From positions 124,001 to 188,000 of the forward strand of contig NZ_JAVIFU010000008.1 of the NCBI RefSeq assembly GCF_031157315.1: DNA of 64,000 nt, written 5' to 3'. Source of the stretch: Paenibacillus sp. LHD-38. Its GTDB lineage: Bacteria > Bacillota > Bacilli > Paenibacillales > Paenibacillaceae. The position numbers and the translations under genes were made by a program. The notes under the pieces are model-generated. The model made no database searches. It saw only the letters and a program-made list of their open reading frames with translations, and was not told where the DNA came from. Below are positions 54,473 to 63,400 of the stretch, one piece after another. How positions within the stretch are numbered: position 1 is the first letter of the stretch; every line of letters begins with the position of its first letter.

Positions 54473-55229
54473 ATTTGCCGCACAGCTGTACACATTGCGT
54501 GAACAATGCAAGAAGGATTTCTATGGGACGCTCCGCATCTTGAAAGAGATGGGGTGGAGGTCTGTCCAAATTGACGGACTGCACGGATACCCTGCAGAAG
54601 AGATTGCAACTGTGCTGAAAGAAACGGGTCTTTCCGTCGCGGGAATGCACGTGAGCTTAACCCGGATGAACACTGAGCTGGACGTTGTGTTGAAAGAAGC
54701 GGAATCGTTCGGCACTCCTTATTTCTACTGCCATTATCTTCCATCTGAAATGCAGGACGAAGCCGGATATCGCCAAGCGAAGCGAGAATTACTTGAGGTA
54801 GCGGGCAAAGTCAGAGGACTCGGTTACCACGTGGGGTACCATAACCATGACTTTGAATTTCATATCGAAATCGACGGCAAGGTCGCACTGGATTATTTGC
54901 TTGCAACGGAGGATGGTTATTCTCTACTGCCGGAAATCGATACCTATTGGGTGAAAAAAGCCGGCCGCGACCCGTTAACGTACATCTCCCAGTATGCAGG
55001 GCGGAAGTTCCCAATTCTGCATCTCAAGGATATGACGAATGACGATCGGCAATATTTCGCGGAAGTAGGCACGGGATCGATCGATTTTGGTCCCATTATT
55101 CAATGGGGCGAAGCAAACGGCGTCGAATACTACGCAGTCGAACAAGATTATTGTCCTGGAAATCCGTTTGACAGTTTGGCACTGTCCTTGGAACATTTAA
55201 GGAAATTGGTGAGCGGTGCATCTAAATAG
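54462..55229 (+). CDS. Sugar phosphate isomerase/epimerase (xylose isomerase-like TIM barrel)
   Basis: 255 residues from TTG 54462, with GGAGGAGAG upstream inside the reductase gene. Pattern of the AP-endonuclease-2/IolE-type barrel: FAAQLYTLREQC, SVQIDGLHGYPAEEIA, VGYHNHDFEF, LPEIDTYWVKKAG, FPILHLKDM and EVGTGSIDFGPII, with the His/Glu/Asp metal ligands. Family members interconvert or dehydrate ketoses and inosose-type compounds. Last gene of this transcript before the LacI regulator. Confidence 0.88.
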   Translation: MRNKFAAQLYTLREQCKKDFYGTLRILKEMGWRSVQIDGLHGYPAEEIATVLKETGLSVAGMHVSLTRMNTELDVVLKEAESFGTPYFYCHYLPSEMQDEAGYRQAKRELLEVAGKVRGLGYHVGYHNHDFEFHIEIDGKVALDYLLATEDGYSLLPEIDTYWVKKAGRDPLTYISQYAGRKFPILHLKDMTNDDRQYFAEVGTGSIDFGPIIQWGEANGVEYYAVEQDYCPGNPFDSLALSLEHLRKLVSGASK

Positions 55230-55263
55230 ATTATAAGAATATTTTTAAACGGATGGATCGATA

Positions 55264-55434
55264 ATGAAGATGCTTTTAATAGACGTTCCATCTGATAGTA
55301 TGACACGAAGCAGGGGAGCCAACCTCTTCCTTTATGACGGCAGAAGGTACACGTCAGCCGTATATGGAGGAAGAGACGCACTTACCTTGCTTTTTGTCCG
55401 TAATGGGTGGGGATGGAGACGAAGATCCGTCTAA
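55264..55434 (+). other. Possible 56-residue ORF in the gap before the LacI gene
   Basis: The 362-nt gap between the isomerase and the regulator holds one ORF starting MKMLLIDVPSDS with an Arg/Trp-rich end. There is no clear ribosome site and no family is recognised. It may be a gene remnant; the rest of the gap is A/T-rich leader with promoter and operator elements. Confidence 0.2.
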
Positions 55435-55449
55435 GACGTTTTAATAGTA

Positions 55450-55539
55450 TTGACAAACTAACCGGTATCATCATAACATAAAATTATATATAATCTTTTT
55501 TTGTATACCTTTTTTTTGTAACTTCTGGTATCGATATCA
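55450..55539 (+). promoter_or_regulatory. Promoter and LacI-type operator upstream of the LacI gene, site 4
   Basis: TTGACA at 55450-55455 with a loose TAACAT-like -10 about 18 nt on. Operator TGGTATCGATATCA at 55526-55539 matches the cluster palindrome with one mismatch in the right arm. Position before the regulator suggests autoregulation. Confidence 0.6.
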
Positions 55540-55591
55540 TATAGGTTCGGGAACAATAAAAGCAGGTTTGCAGGCAGGAAGGATGGGGTAC

Positions 55592-56602
55592 GTGAAATTG
55601 AAAATCAAGGATGTCGCTGAAAAAGCTGGAGTTTCCGTTACGACGGTTTCGAGAGTGTTAAACGGCGAGAAATATGTAAAGGATGAACTCAAGGCGAAAG
55701 TACAGCGTGTAATTGATGACCTTGGTTATTCGCCGAGTCATATCGCCAGAAGTCTCGTACGTCAAAAGACCAACCTTATAGGCATTATCGTTCCAGATCT
55801 CACCTCCAGTTTCTATTCCACTATTTTAAGCAGTATCGAAGAAGCGGTAAGTCTCAATCAATATAATCTTCTTGTGTGTAACATTAATGAAGATACGGAT
55901 AAAGAGTACAAGTATTTAAACATTTTTAAAGAAATGCGTGTGGAAGGGATTATCATCATGCATGAAAAATTGAATGATGAAATCCGACAGTTTATTAATA
56001 AGCTGGATATCCCCGTGATATTCTCCAGTGTATGTCCAGAGGATCAAAAGTTTGTTTCCGTAATCATTGACGATTACAGTGCCGCCTATGATACGACAAA
56101 TTATTTGATCGGGCTTGGTCATGAGCGAATCGCATTTATTGGAGGCGACTTGCGAGACGTCACATCAGGGAAAAATCGATATTTTGGATACCTGAAGGCA
56201 TTAACGGACAATGGTATTCCCGTTGTGGAAGATTACATCCGCTTTGGTAATTATAAAACGCAAAGCGGTTACATGCTTATGAAGGAAATGTTAGCTTCGG
56301 AACCTCGACCGACGGCCGTATTTGCAGTGAGCGATGATATGGCCGTAGGGGCAATGAACTGTATCCATGATCATAAGTTAAACGTTCCGGACGATATATC
56401 CATTATTGGATTTGACGGCAGTCAACTGACGGAGCTGGTTCGTCCGCAATTGTCATCCATGGAGCAGCCTATTCACGAGATGGGCAAAACGACGGTTTAT
56501 TCGTTGCTTGATTTGATCATGGACAAGCCATCTGCGCCGAAGGAGGATATTATCCTGCAGCATCATCTTGTTATTCGTGATAGTTGTAAAGCTCGGAGTT
56601 AA
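55592..56602 (+). CDS. LacI-family transcriptional regulator of the cluster
   Basis: 336 residues from GTG 55592, chosen because AGGAAGG lies 9 bases before it; earlier TTG/ATG codons overlap that site. N-terminal helix-turn-helix and hinge: KIKDVAEKAGVSVTTVSRVL, then YSPSHIARSLV. C-terminal periplasmic-binding-protein-like sensor domain (about 60-336, GIIVPDLTSSFYSTILSSIE; ISIIGFDGSQLTELVRPQLS). Such proteins repress sugar genes until a sugar or sugar phosphate binds. Five TGGTA-N4-TACCA palindromes in the surrounding 14 kb are the probable targets, including one before its own gene. Confidence 0.92.
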   Translation: MKLKIKDVAEKAGVSVTTVSRVLNGEKYVKDELKAKVQRVIDDLGYSPSHIARSLVRQKTNLIGIIVPDLTSSFYSTILSSIEEAVSLNQYNLLVCNINEDTDKEYKYLNIFKEMRVEGIIIMHEKLNDEIRQFINKLDIPVIFSSVCPEDQKFVSVIIDDYSAAYDTTNYLIGLGHERIAFIGGDLRDVTSGKNRYFGYLKALTDNGIPVVEDYIRFGNYKTQSGYMLMKEMLASEPRPTAVFAVSDDMAVGAMNCIHDHKLNVPDDISIIGFDGSQLTELVRPQLSSMEQPIHEMGKTTVYSLLDLIMDKPSAPKEDIILQHHLVIRDSCKARS

Positions 56603-56623
56603 GCATAGGTTGTGGAATTGATA

Positions 56624-56661
56624 TTCCCGTAAATAACGGCTGTAGCCGTTGTAAACGGGAA
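56624..56661. other. Imperfect hairpin between the LacI gene and the next operon
   Basis: TTCCCGT and ACGGGAA form an outer stem, AACGGC and GCCGTT an inner stem with a TGTA loop. No T-tract follows, so termination is uncertain; the structure precedes operator site 5. Confidence 0.55.
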
Positions 56662-56673
56662 CCGTTCGGTCAA

Positions 56674-56691
56674 TATGGTAACGATACCAGA
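56674..56691. promoter_or_regulatory. LacI-type operator palindrome, site 5
   Basis: TATGGTA-ACGA-TACCAGA: perfect TGGTA/TACCA core, with the outer bases slightly degenerate on the right. It lies 48 nt upstream of the amber-interrupted gene and is probably the control site for it and the GH4 gene. Confidence 0.72.
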
Positions 56692-56738
56692 AAAACTCTG
56701 GAATTCGTTGAATTACATTTTCTAAGGAGGTTAACCCA

Positions 56739-58310
56739 TTGAAAAACTATAAGTTTCAAGGAAGTATAAGCAAAGAAGTATTGGAAAGCTATCTTTCGAG
56801 GGCTATAACGGCGGCCAATTTGATAAACAGTGACACCTTGGAAGATGATTTACGCGCGATAATAAACATCGGTGCCAAGTTTCTAGGCAGGGCTTCTGGC
56901 GTTTGGAACATGGAACCTGACGATGAGGAGCATTTCCGTAAATCTAAGGCTTTAGCAGATCGCGTATATGCGTTGGATGCGGAAATTATTTTGCAGACTT
57001 GTATTTTTGAAGTGATCTACACCGACGTGGAGAAGATCAAGATCCCGCAATGGGTATTTGATGCCTTTGATCTGGCTTATGAAGAGAGAACATTCCGCTA
57101 TGGCGCGATGTTGTTCGACAATAGCCCATTAGGATACGGTTCAGATGGAACGTGTGAAATTCCTAATATCGATAAAATAGAAACACAGATGTGGTTCTAC
57201 TATAGAGCTGTACGTTATATTGAAGCGGGATTTGAAGCTATACATATGGGCCAAATCCACCTCTATACTGCAGACGATGCAGGCTATAAGAAGACATATC
57301 GATTATTTGAAATGATTCGCAACTATGCAAAGAAGCATGCAAGACGCAATATGTTTCTTCTTGATGCGCATACACATGGTGTCAATGTAAACGGTAAACT
57401 GCTATTTGATTTTCACTCTATGCCATATTCAAGAATGCCAATCCTGGATGTACCTGGAGAGAAGCTTGCTCTTGTTCGGGAAGGTTACTATGAGGGAGGG
57501 TTGACCCCTAGCGGTGGGGCTTCCGAAACGTTACCGATGATTATGGAATTCGATAACTAGGGCTGGAAATTTTTTGAAAAAGAAGATCAGATCCCCTATG
57601 AGCAACGCGCATGGTTAGAGTGGTGGGGTTATGACCAAATTACATGGTTTGCCTCACAAGAGGAAGAAAGCAGAAATAAATATTTGGAATATACCTTCAA
57701 ATGGACGGCAATCAACAATGTAAATGCATATTTTCAAATGCCATTTATGAGAACGTTGGGCAGTTGTCGAATCCAGATGCAGGCTTACGGGTCAGGCAAA
57801 GAAATGATTAGCAGCTGTTACAAAGTGAATATGCCAAGTGAAGCATGTTCATTAGGCTTTGGGCAAGAAGAAACGATGAAACGGATCTGGGTGTCGGAGA
57901 ACAACTTAAGAGAAAGAGCAGGAAATCCGCCATTGGTTCGTGAGTACGGAGCAGAGGATGAATATGATTCGCTAACAAGCGTGAAGCTGCCTTCAAGAGT
58001 CATTCTATTCCGTAATTTCCAACATCATTTAGGCGTGATCAACCATGATTCGAACAGTGAAGTGACACGGATGTATTATGTGGGTGATGGTGAGTATAGG
58101 TTAAGTTGTGTTTTTCCATTTAAGGGGGAGTATGAATTTGCGGTAGCGCCCTATGGCACGTTATCTTCAATCTATTCTATTGATAACTATCCTAGAAGTG
58201 GATCTTCTTCCAAAGCCAAGCTGCGTATTGAACTGGATAACACAGTTGTTATTTTCGCATACAATTTTAAAACAAGAACGATAAAGACAGAAATAATAGA
58301 AGGAATGTAG
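56739..58310 (+). pseudogene. Uncharacterised protein gene interrupted by an in-frame amber codon
   Basis: A start with AAGGAGG upstream (TTG 56739) opens a frame ending at TAG 57558-57560 (273 residues). The same frame continues without any other stop to 58310 (249 more residues) and keeps a protein-like sequence directly after the TAG: GWKFFEKEDQIPYEQRAWLE and EYTFKWTAINNVNAYFQMPF. The first part includes a region rich in AHTHG/DFHSMPYSR and LDVPGEKLALVREGYYEGG. The whole reads as one cytosolic protein of about 522 residues of unknown family. The residue before a Gly at the stop is plausibly Trp (TGG to TAG). Either a recent nonsense mutation or a read-through site. Lies under operator site 5 and next to GH4. 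Confidence 0.8.
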
Positions 58311-58325
58311 AGAAGGAGTGGTCCT

Positions 58326-59681
58326 ATGAAAATCGTAATTATTGGTGGAGCAGGCGTAAGAACCGTATTGTTTATTCATGGCTTGATCGCGAGATATCAG
58401 CAACTAGGTATTAAGAAAGTTGTGCTTTATGACATTGCTAAAGAGAAACTGGACGTTATTGGTAAATTATGTTCTTATGTTATGGCTAGAGAAAATGCGC
58501 AATTTGAAGTCGAAACATCAAACGATATACGGGAAGCTTTGCAAGATGCGGATCATGTCGTGACCACGTTGCGAGTGGGAAATGATCATTCTCGTGTAAT
58601 TGATGAGGAAGTAGCTTTAAGCCATGGTGTGATTGGCCAAGAGACGACAGGCGCAGGCGGGTTTTCAATGGCTGTCCGAACGATACCAGTACTCGTCGAA
58701 TACTGCAAAATCATTAAAGAAATCGTTCCAAATGCCTGGATCTTCAACTTTACGAACCCTTCGGGACTTGTTACACAAGCACTGAGAAATTTAGGTTTTG
58801 ATAAGGTAATCGGAATTTGTGATGCACCTAGCTCGACGATTATCCGAATGGCCAAAGCGCTTGAGATCGACCCGAATCATATGTATGTCGAGTTCTTTGG
58901 CCTGAATCACCTTTCCTGGATTGGCAAAGTCATCTTTGAAGGCAAAGACTTATTGCCTGAGCTTGTTAATGACGAGAAATTTTTAAGCAAAGTTGAAGAG
59001 TTTAACATGTTTGACTTCTCGCTCATTAAATCAATGGGGTATTTACCGAATGAGTATCTATACTACTTCTATCATAGAGAACAAGCGATTGATCATATAA
59101 TTAAATCGGGTAATTCAAGAGGGAAGAATATTGAAAATATTAATACTCTTATGATGAATGAACTGTTGAGTATAGATATGGATGCGAATCCTGAAGAAGC
59201 CCTTCAAACATTCCTATACTATATGGAATCAAGAGAATCTTCCTATATGAGTATTGAAGCGAATAAAGAGAAAAATGTAACGATCGAAAAAGGGCACTTG
59301 GAGATTCCGGATTCCATGGGCTACGCCGGCGTCATGCTGGATTGTATCGAAGCATTGCAAACAGACGAGAGCAAACAAGTCATTTTATCCGTACCTAACA
59401 ATGGCAGTATGGATGGACTAGAGGATAGTGATGTAATTGAGGTAACTTGCAATGTATCCCGAAAAGGTTTTGAGCCGGTTCATATTGGTAAAATTCCTGA
59501 ACATATGTATGTGCTGGTAAAAACGATTAAGCTCTATGAAAAATTGACAATTGATGCCATCATGAACAAATCTCCTGAATTGGCAATCAGAGCGCTTACT
59601 GTGCATCCGCTTGTTTTTTCCTACTCCTTAGCTAAGAAATTGGTAGATGGCTATACAAAAGAGTATGGCGGTCTACTCTAA
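58326..59681 (+). CDS. Glycoside hydrolase family 4 protein (6-phospho-glycosidase-like)
   Basis: 451 residues with GAAGGAG before the ATG. GH4 enzymes use NAD and a metal in a redox elimination mechanism. Visible here: Rossmann VIIGGAGVRTVLFIHGL, ADHVVTTLRVGNDHSR, GQETTGAGGFSMAVRTIPVL, FNFTNPSGLVTQAL, and the metal ligands Cys in GICDAPS and His in FGLNHLSW. The sequence most resembles the 6-phospho-beta-glucosidase branch, which acts on cytosolic phosphorylated disaccharides. With a PfkB kinase but no PTS in the cluster, phosphorylation would have to happen after ABC uptake (inference). Confidence 0.9.
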   Translation: MKIVIIGGAGVRTVLFIHGLIARYQQLGIKKVVLYDIAKEKLDVIGKLCSYVMARENAQFEVETSNDIREALQDADHVVTTLRVGNDHSRVIDEEVALSHGVIGQETTGAGGFSMAVRTIPVLVEYCKIIKEIVPNAWIFNFTNPSGLVTQALRNLGFDKVIGICDAPSSTIIRMAKALEIDPNHMYVEFFGLNHLSWIGKVIFEGKDLLPELVNDEKFLSKVEEFNMFDFSLIKSMGYLPNEYLYYFYHREQAIDHIIKSGNSRGKNIENINTLMMNELLSIDMDANPEEALQTFLYYMESRESSYMSIEANKEKNVTIEKGHLEIPDSMGYAGVMLDCIEALQTDESKQVILSVPNNGSMDGLEDSDVIEVTCNVSRKGFEPVHIGKIPEHMYVLVKTIKLYEKLTIDAIMNKSPELAIRALTVHPLVFSYSLAKKLVDGYTKEYGGLL

Positions 59682-60071
59682 TTAAAAATTGAATCCGTGA
59701 TATAAACATCTCGAAAACGGTAGATTATTCTCGGATTGGAAGAATCGGCCAAGCTCCTTAAACAGGAGAAAGATCCACTAACTCCCCCTACAGATTCGGG
59801 TTGGCGATGAAACGAAAGCTTATATGCCGCTATTTTACATATATTTTTTAAGAGGGTGTATATGACTCTAAATTATATCAATTTAAGGAAGAATGATCAA
59901 AACAAGATTTTGAATAAAAGATGTGATTTAGTAGCGAAACAAATGAAAGTGGAAAAATATAGGACATAGAGAAAGTGTATTAATAAATATTAATAGAACC
60001 TTTGTCTAATCTACAAATTTTTGATACAATTCACAAGTCTGATACTTACAATTTCATAGAATAGCTAGTAT
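59682..60071. other. A/T-rich intergenic stretch with one tiny ORF
   Basis: The gap before the riboswitch contains ATG 59862 to TAG 59969 (35 residues, MTLNYINLRKNDQNKIL then Lys/Asn-rich) preceded by AGAGGGTG. No homology is recognised; it could be a small protein or a gene stub. No terminator was recognised directly after the GH4 gene. The riboswitch promoter should lie around 59970-60060, but no strong -35/-10 was found. Confidence 0.35.
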
Positions 60072-60240
60072 GGTGCTGCCGTGAAGTTACTATTCGCAAG
60101 CAGCTTAATAGGGAAGTTCGGTCAAAGTCCGACGCGGTCCCGCCACTGTATCGCAGAGCTGACTATCATTTTATCCACTGTCCGGTTAGGACGGGAAGGG
60201 GATAGTCGAGCAATGAAGCGAAGCCAGGAGACCTGCCATA
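60072..60240 (+). promoter_or_regulatory. Cobalamin (adenosylcobalamin-type) riboswitch
   Basis: The conserved cobalamin core is explicit: GGGAAGTTCGGTCAAAGTCC (60111-60130) leading to GCGGTCCCGCCACTGT (60134-60149), followed by the peripheral domain and the B12 box AGCCAGGAGACCTGCC (60222-60237). A terminator hairpin follows at 60341, so it probably acts by transcription termination when B12 is bound. It controls the SLH/DUF4430 gene at 60405. Confidence 0.95.
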
Positions 60241-60340
60241 AGAGTGCTCTATAATTCTCACGAGGATGGGAGGGAGATGTTTATTCGTGCTTCAGCTATA
60301 GGTATTTTCCTATGCTCTCTTACGCACGTGACAGCCCCAA

Positions 60341-60370
60341 CATCTTTCCAAAAGCGGAAGATGTTTTTTT
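60341..60370 (+). terminator. Riboswitch-controlled terminator
   Basis: CATCTTTCC pairs with GGAAGATG (one bulge), extended by ACATC/GATGT, and is followed by seven T (60364-60370), just 35 nt before the start codon. Expected to form when cobalamin is bound. Confidence 0.85.
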
Positions 60371-60404
60371 GTTGCCAAAAAAAGAACCAGAAGGAGAGAA
60401 AACA

Positions 60405-63400
60405 TTGCTTACCGTGAAAACATTTCTAAGAAAAAGCTTGCTTGCCATTTTAAGTTTTGTTTTAATCTTTAGTTTATTTGCACCCCAAGTCAGTAAAGCT
60501 GCTGACCATACCGCCAATACCGCTTTAAATGAAATGATTGGGAAAACAGTCGATCATTTTAAAAATAAAAATAAAACCTTGGAATCCTGGTGGGAGATTG
60601 TCGCGCTGTGGGGAGCCGGAGAAAACCTGCAGGACGGCAGATGGAAACTGCCTAGCTGGAAGACGATAGAACCGGAATCCACGTTTGACGGAACCGAGTA
60701 TATCCGATATATTTTTTCATTGCTCGCTATGGGAGAGGATCCCGCTCATGCTTGGCAGACCAACCGTAACCTATACAAGGAGCTAGCCGCACAGCAAAAC
60801 CCATCGACGGGTGCATTTGGTTCCACGAACAAGCACATGTGGGCGATGCTAGCGCTCGATACGGGCGCAAAGCTGGGCAGTAATGTTGGCGTATGGAATG
60901 CAGCCGCTAAACAAAAGGCATTAGACTTTTTATTGAGTAAACAGCTTAGCGACGGCGGCTTCGCATTTTTTGGAAGCACTTCTGACTCTGACATGACGGG
61001 AATGGGTCTGCTTGCGCTAGGAAACTATCAGAATGATAGCGCCGTGCAGCAGTCTATTGCAAGAATAAAGGCATTTTTGAAAACAAAGCAGTTAAACAAC
61101 GAGCAAGTCATGTACGGAGCAAATTCAAACAGCATGTCTGCCGTAGTCTCGGGTTTGACTGCCATTAACGAGGATGTATTGTCTGATCCTTGGACGGCCA
61201 ATGGCAAAAGCGTTCTTGATTCGTTTGTGCTTTATCAACTGCAGGATGGCACTTTCAAATGGAATGAGAGCGACATTAAAGGCAATGGTATGGCTACCGA
61301 ACAAGCGCTTATTGCCCTCACCGATATCCAGCAACTGAAAAGCGTGTGGTACCGCTTTGGTGAAATCAAACAGCCAGTTTCGGTAAGCGTTAATGTCGAC
61401 GGCATCACGGACAGTATTTATGCCAAGCAAGCCGTCTCGGTTTCGCAAATCAAAAACCCAGCAACGGCGCTTGATGCGCTTAAAACCGCACTTGATCAAG
61501 CGAATCCGAAAATCAGCTACAAAATCGTGGACAGCAGCTTTGGTGCTTATGTCCAAGGCATTGCAGGCCAAGAAGCGGGTACTCTAGGCGGCTGGGACGG
61601 CTGGATGTACGAGGTTAACGGCATCGCACCGGAAGTTGGGGCAATCGCATACTTGCTCAAGCCAAACGACGAAGTCCGATTCTATTACAGCCGTTACCCG
61701 GCGATATCAACTTCATCCGTGATCGAAAGCGGCGACAGCGATCCGCAAATCGAGGTTGATCTGGTTGGAGACGAGTTCAGCAGCGACGCGGAACAAGCCA
61801 GCAATTGGGCCATCCAGACGCAGGATTCCGGATTAACGGTACAGTCGATTGTCAAAGTAAACGATCAGAAGATCGCCATTCATTTCGCGGGGGCTGCAAC
61901 CAATAAACCGATTACGATTCAAACCTTGGCAGGAGCCCTGGTAAGCAATCAAAGCAGCAATACGATTACGGTTCGAGTTCCGGTAGCATCAGAACTGCAA
62001 GTAGACGGGATTTCCGGATCGATTTACGCCAAACAGCAGGTCACAATTAAAAATACGGCAAAACCGGCAACGGCACTGGATTTGCTAAAGCAAGCTCTTG
62101 ATCAAGCGAATCCGAAAATCAGCTACAAAATCGTAGACAGCAGCTTCGGTGCCTATGTCACTTCTATTCATGGCCAAGCCGCAGGCAGCCTTGGAGGCTG
62201 GGACGGCTGGATGTATGAAGTAAACGGCATCGCTCCAAGCGTTGGCGCAGCCGCATACGAGCTGAAGTCTGCTGATGTTGTGCGATTCTACTACAGCAGA
62301 TGGCCAGCCATTTCAACGACAGCACAAATCGCAAACGGAGCTTCGAACCCATCAGTCGAGGTAACGCTTGTTGGCGATGAGTTTACAGCTGATGCGGTGA
62401 ACAGCAGCAATTGGTCTATTCAAACGGGAAACACAGAGCTTCAGGTAAATGCGATCAGCAAAGATGGAAATAAAGCGACGATTTCATTTACAGGAACAGC
62501 TGAAGGCGGAACGATTACATTAAAAGCTTTGGGCGCTGCGCTTGTCGGCAATACAGACAGCGATTCAATAGCTGTAGTAGTCCCTCGCGTACTTAGCGGC
62601 TCAACGGATCAAACGATTGCGATTAATGAGAATGAAAAATCCGTTCTGATCACAGAAGCAGGGACAAGTCCTCTAACGAATAATGTGAGCCTTACTTTCG
62701 CGACGGCTGCATTGCCAACGGTGACGGCAGAACGCGGCAATGCATGGCTTGAGATTCCGGTCAATACAATAGTCACATCGACTTGGAATAAAGAACTTAA
62801 ACTGCCACAGAATCTTAGCACGACGGAAAGCGGATTGGACACTAAGCTGAATACGGCGCTTTCTTCCGACAATAAAAAGGTTGCTGCCATTGCCGTTCGC
62901 ATTCAAGCAGGCGGCTCGGAGAAAATCGAGTTCAACCAACATGTCACCCTGACCTTGAAAGGCCAAGGCGACAAAGAAGCAGGATTCATTGATCAAACGG
63001 GCGTATTTACGCCAATCAAAAAATACTCCGATTCGTCTGCAAGAACAGACGAGGTTTACGCATACAGCCAAAATGGCGATCTGATTATTAAAACAAAACA
63101 TTTTACCGAGTTTCTTGCTTATACAACCTCGGCATTAACGATTGGCGGAGGCGGCGGAGGTCTCCCGATAGCCCAAACCATCACGTTATCCGTTGAAAAA
63201 CGTTCACTAAATGAGGGGGACATCGTTGCTCCTTATGCCGTAACCCTGTCCGAAGGAGATACGGCGTTCACTTCACTCAAACGAGCTCTGGAGCAAAAAG
63301 GCGTATCGCTGAACTACACAGGTTCAGGTGCAAGCATTTATGTCCAAGCGATTGGCGGTCTTGCCGAATTCGATAAAGGTTCGGAAAGCGGCTGGATGTA

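Noticed and set aside
57558..57560. Pyrrolysine coding by the in-frame TAG
   Set aside because: No evidence of pyl genes or a methylamine methyltransferase; the protein is unrelated and nonsense mutation is simpler.
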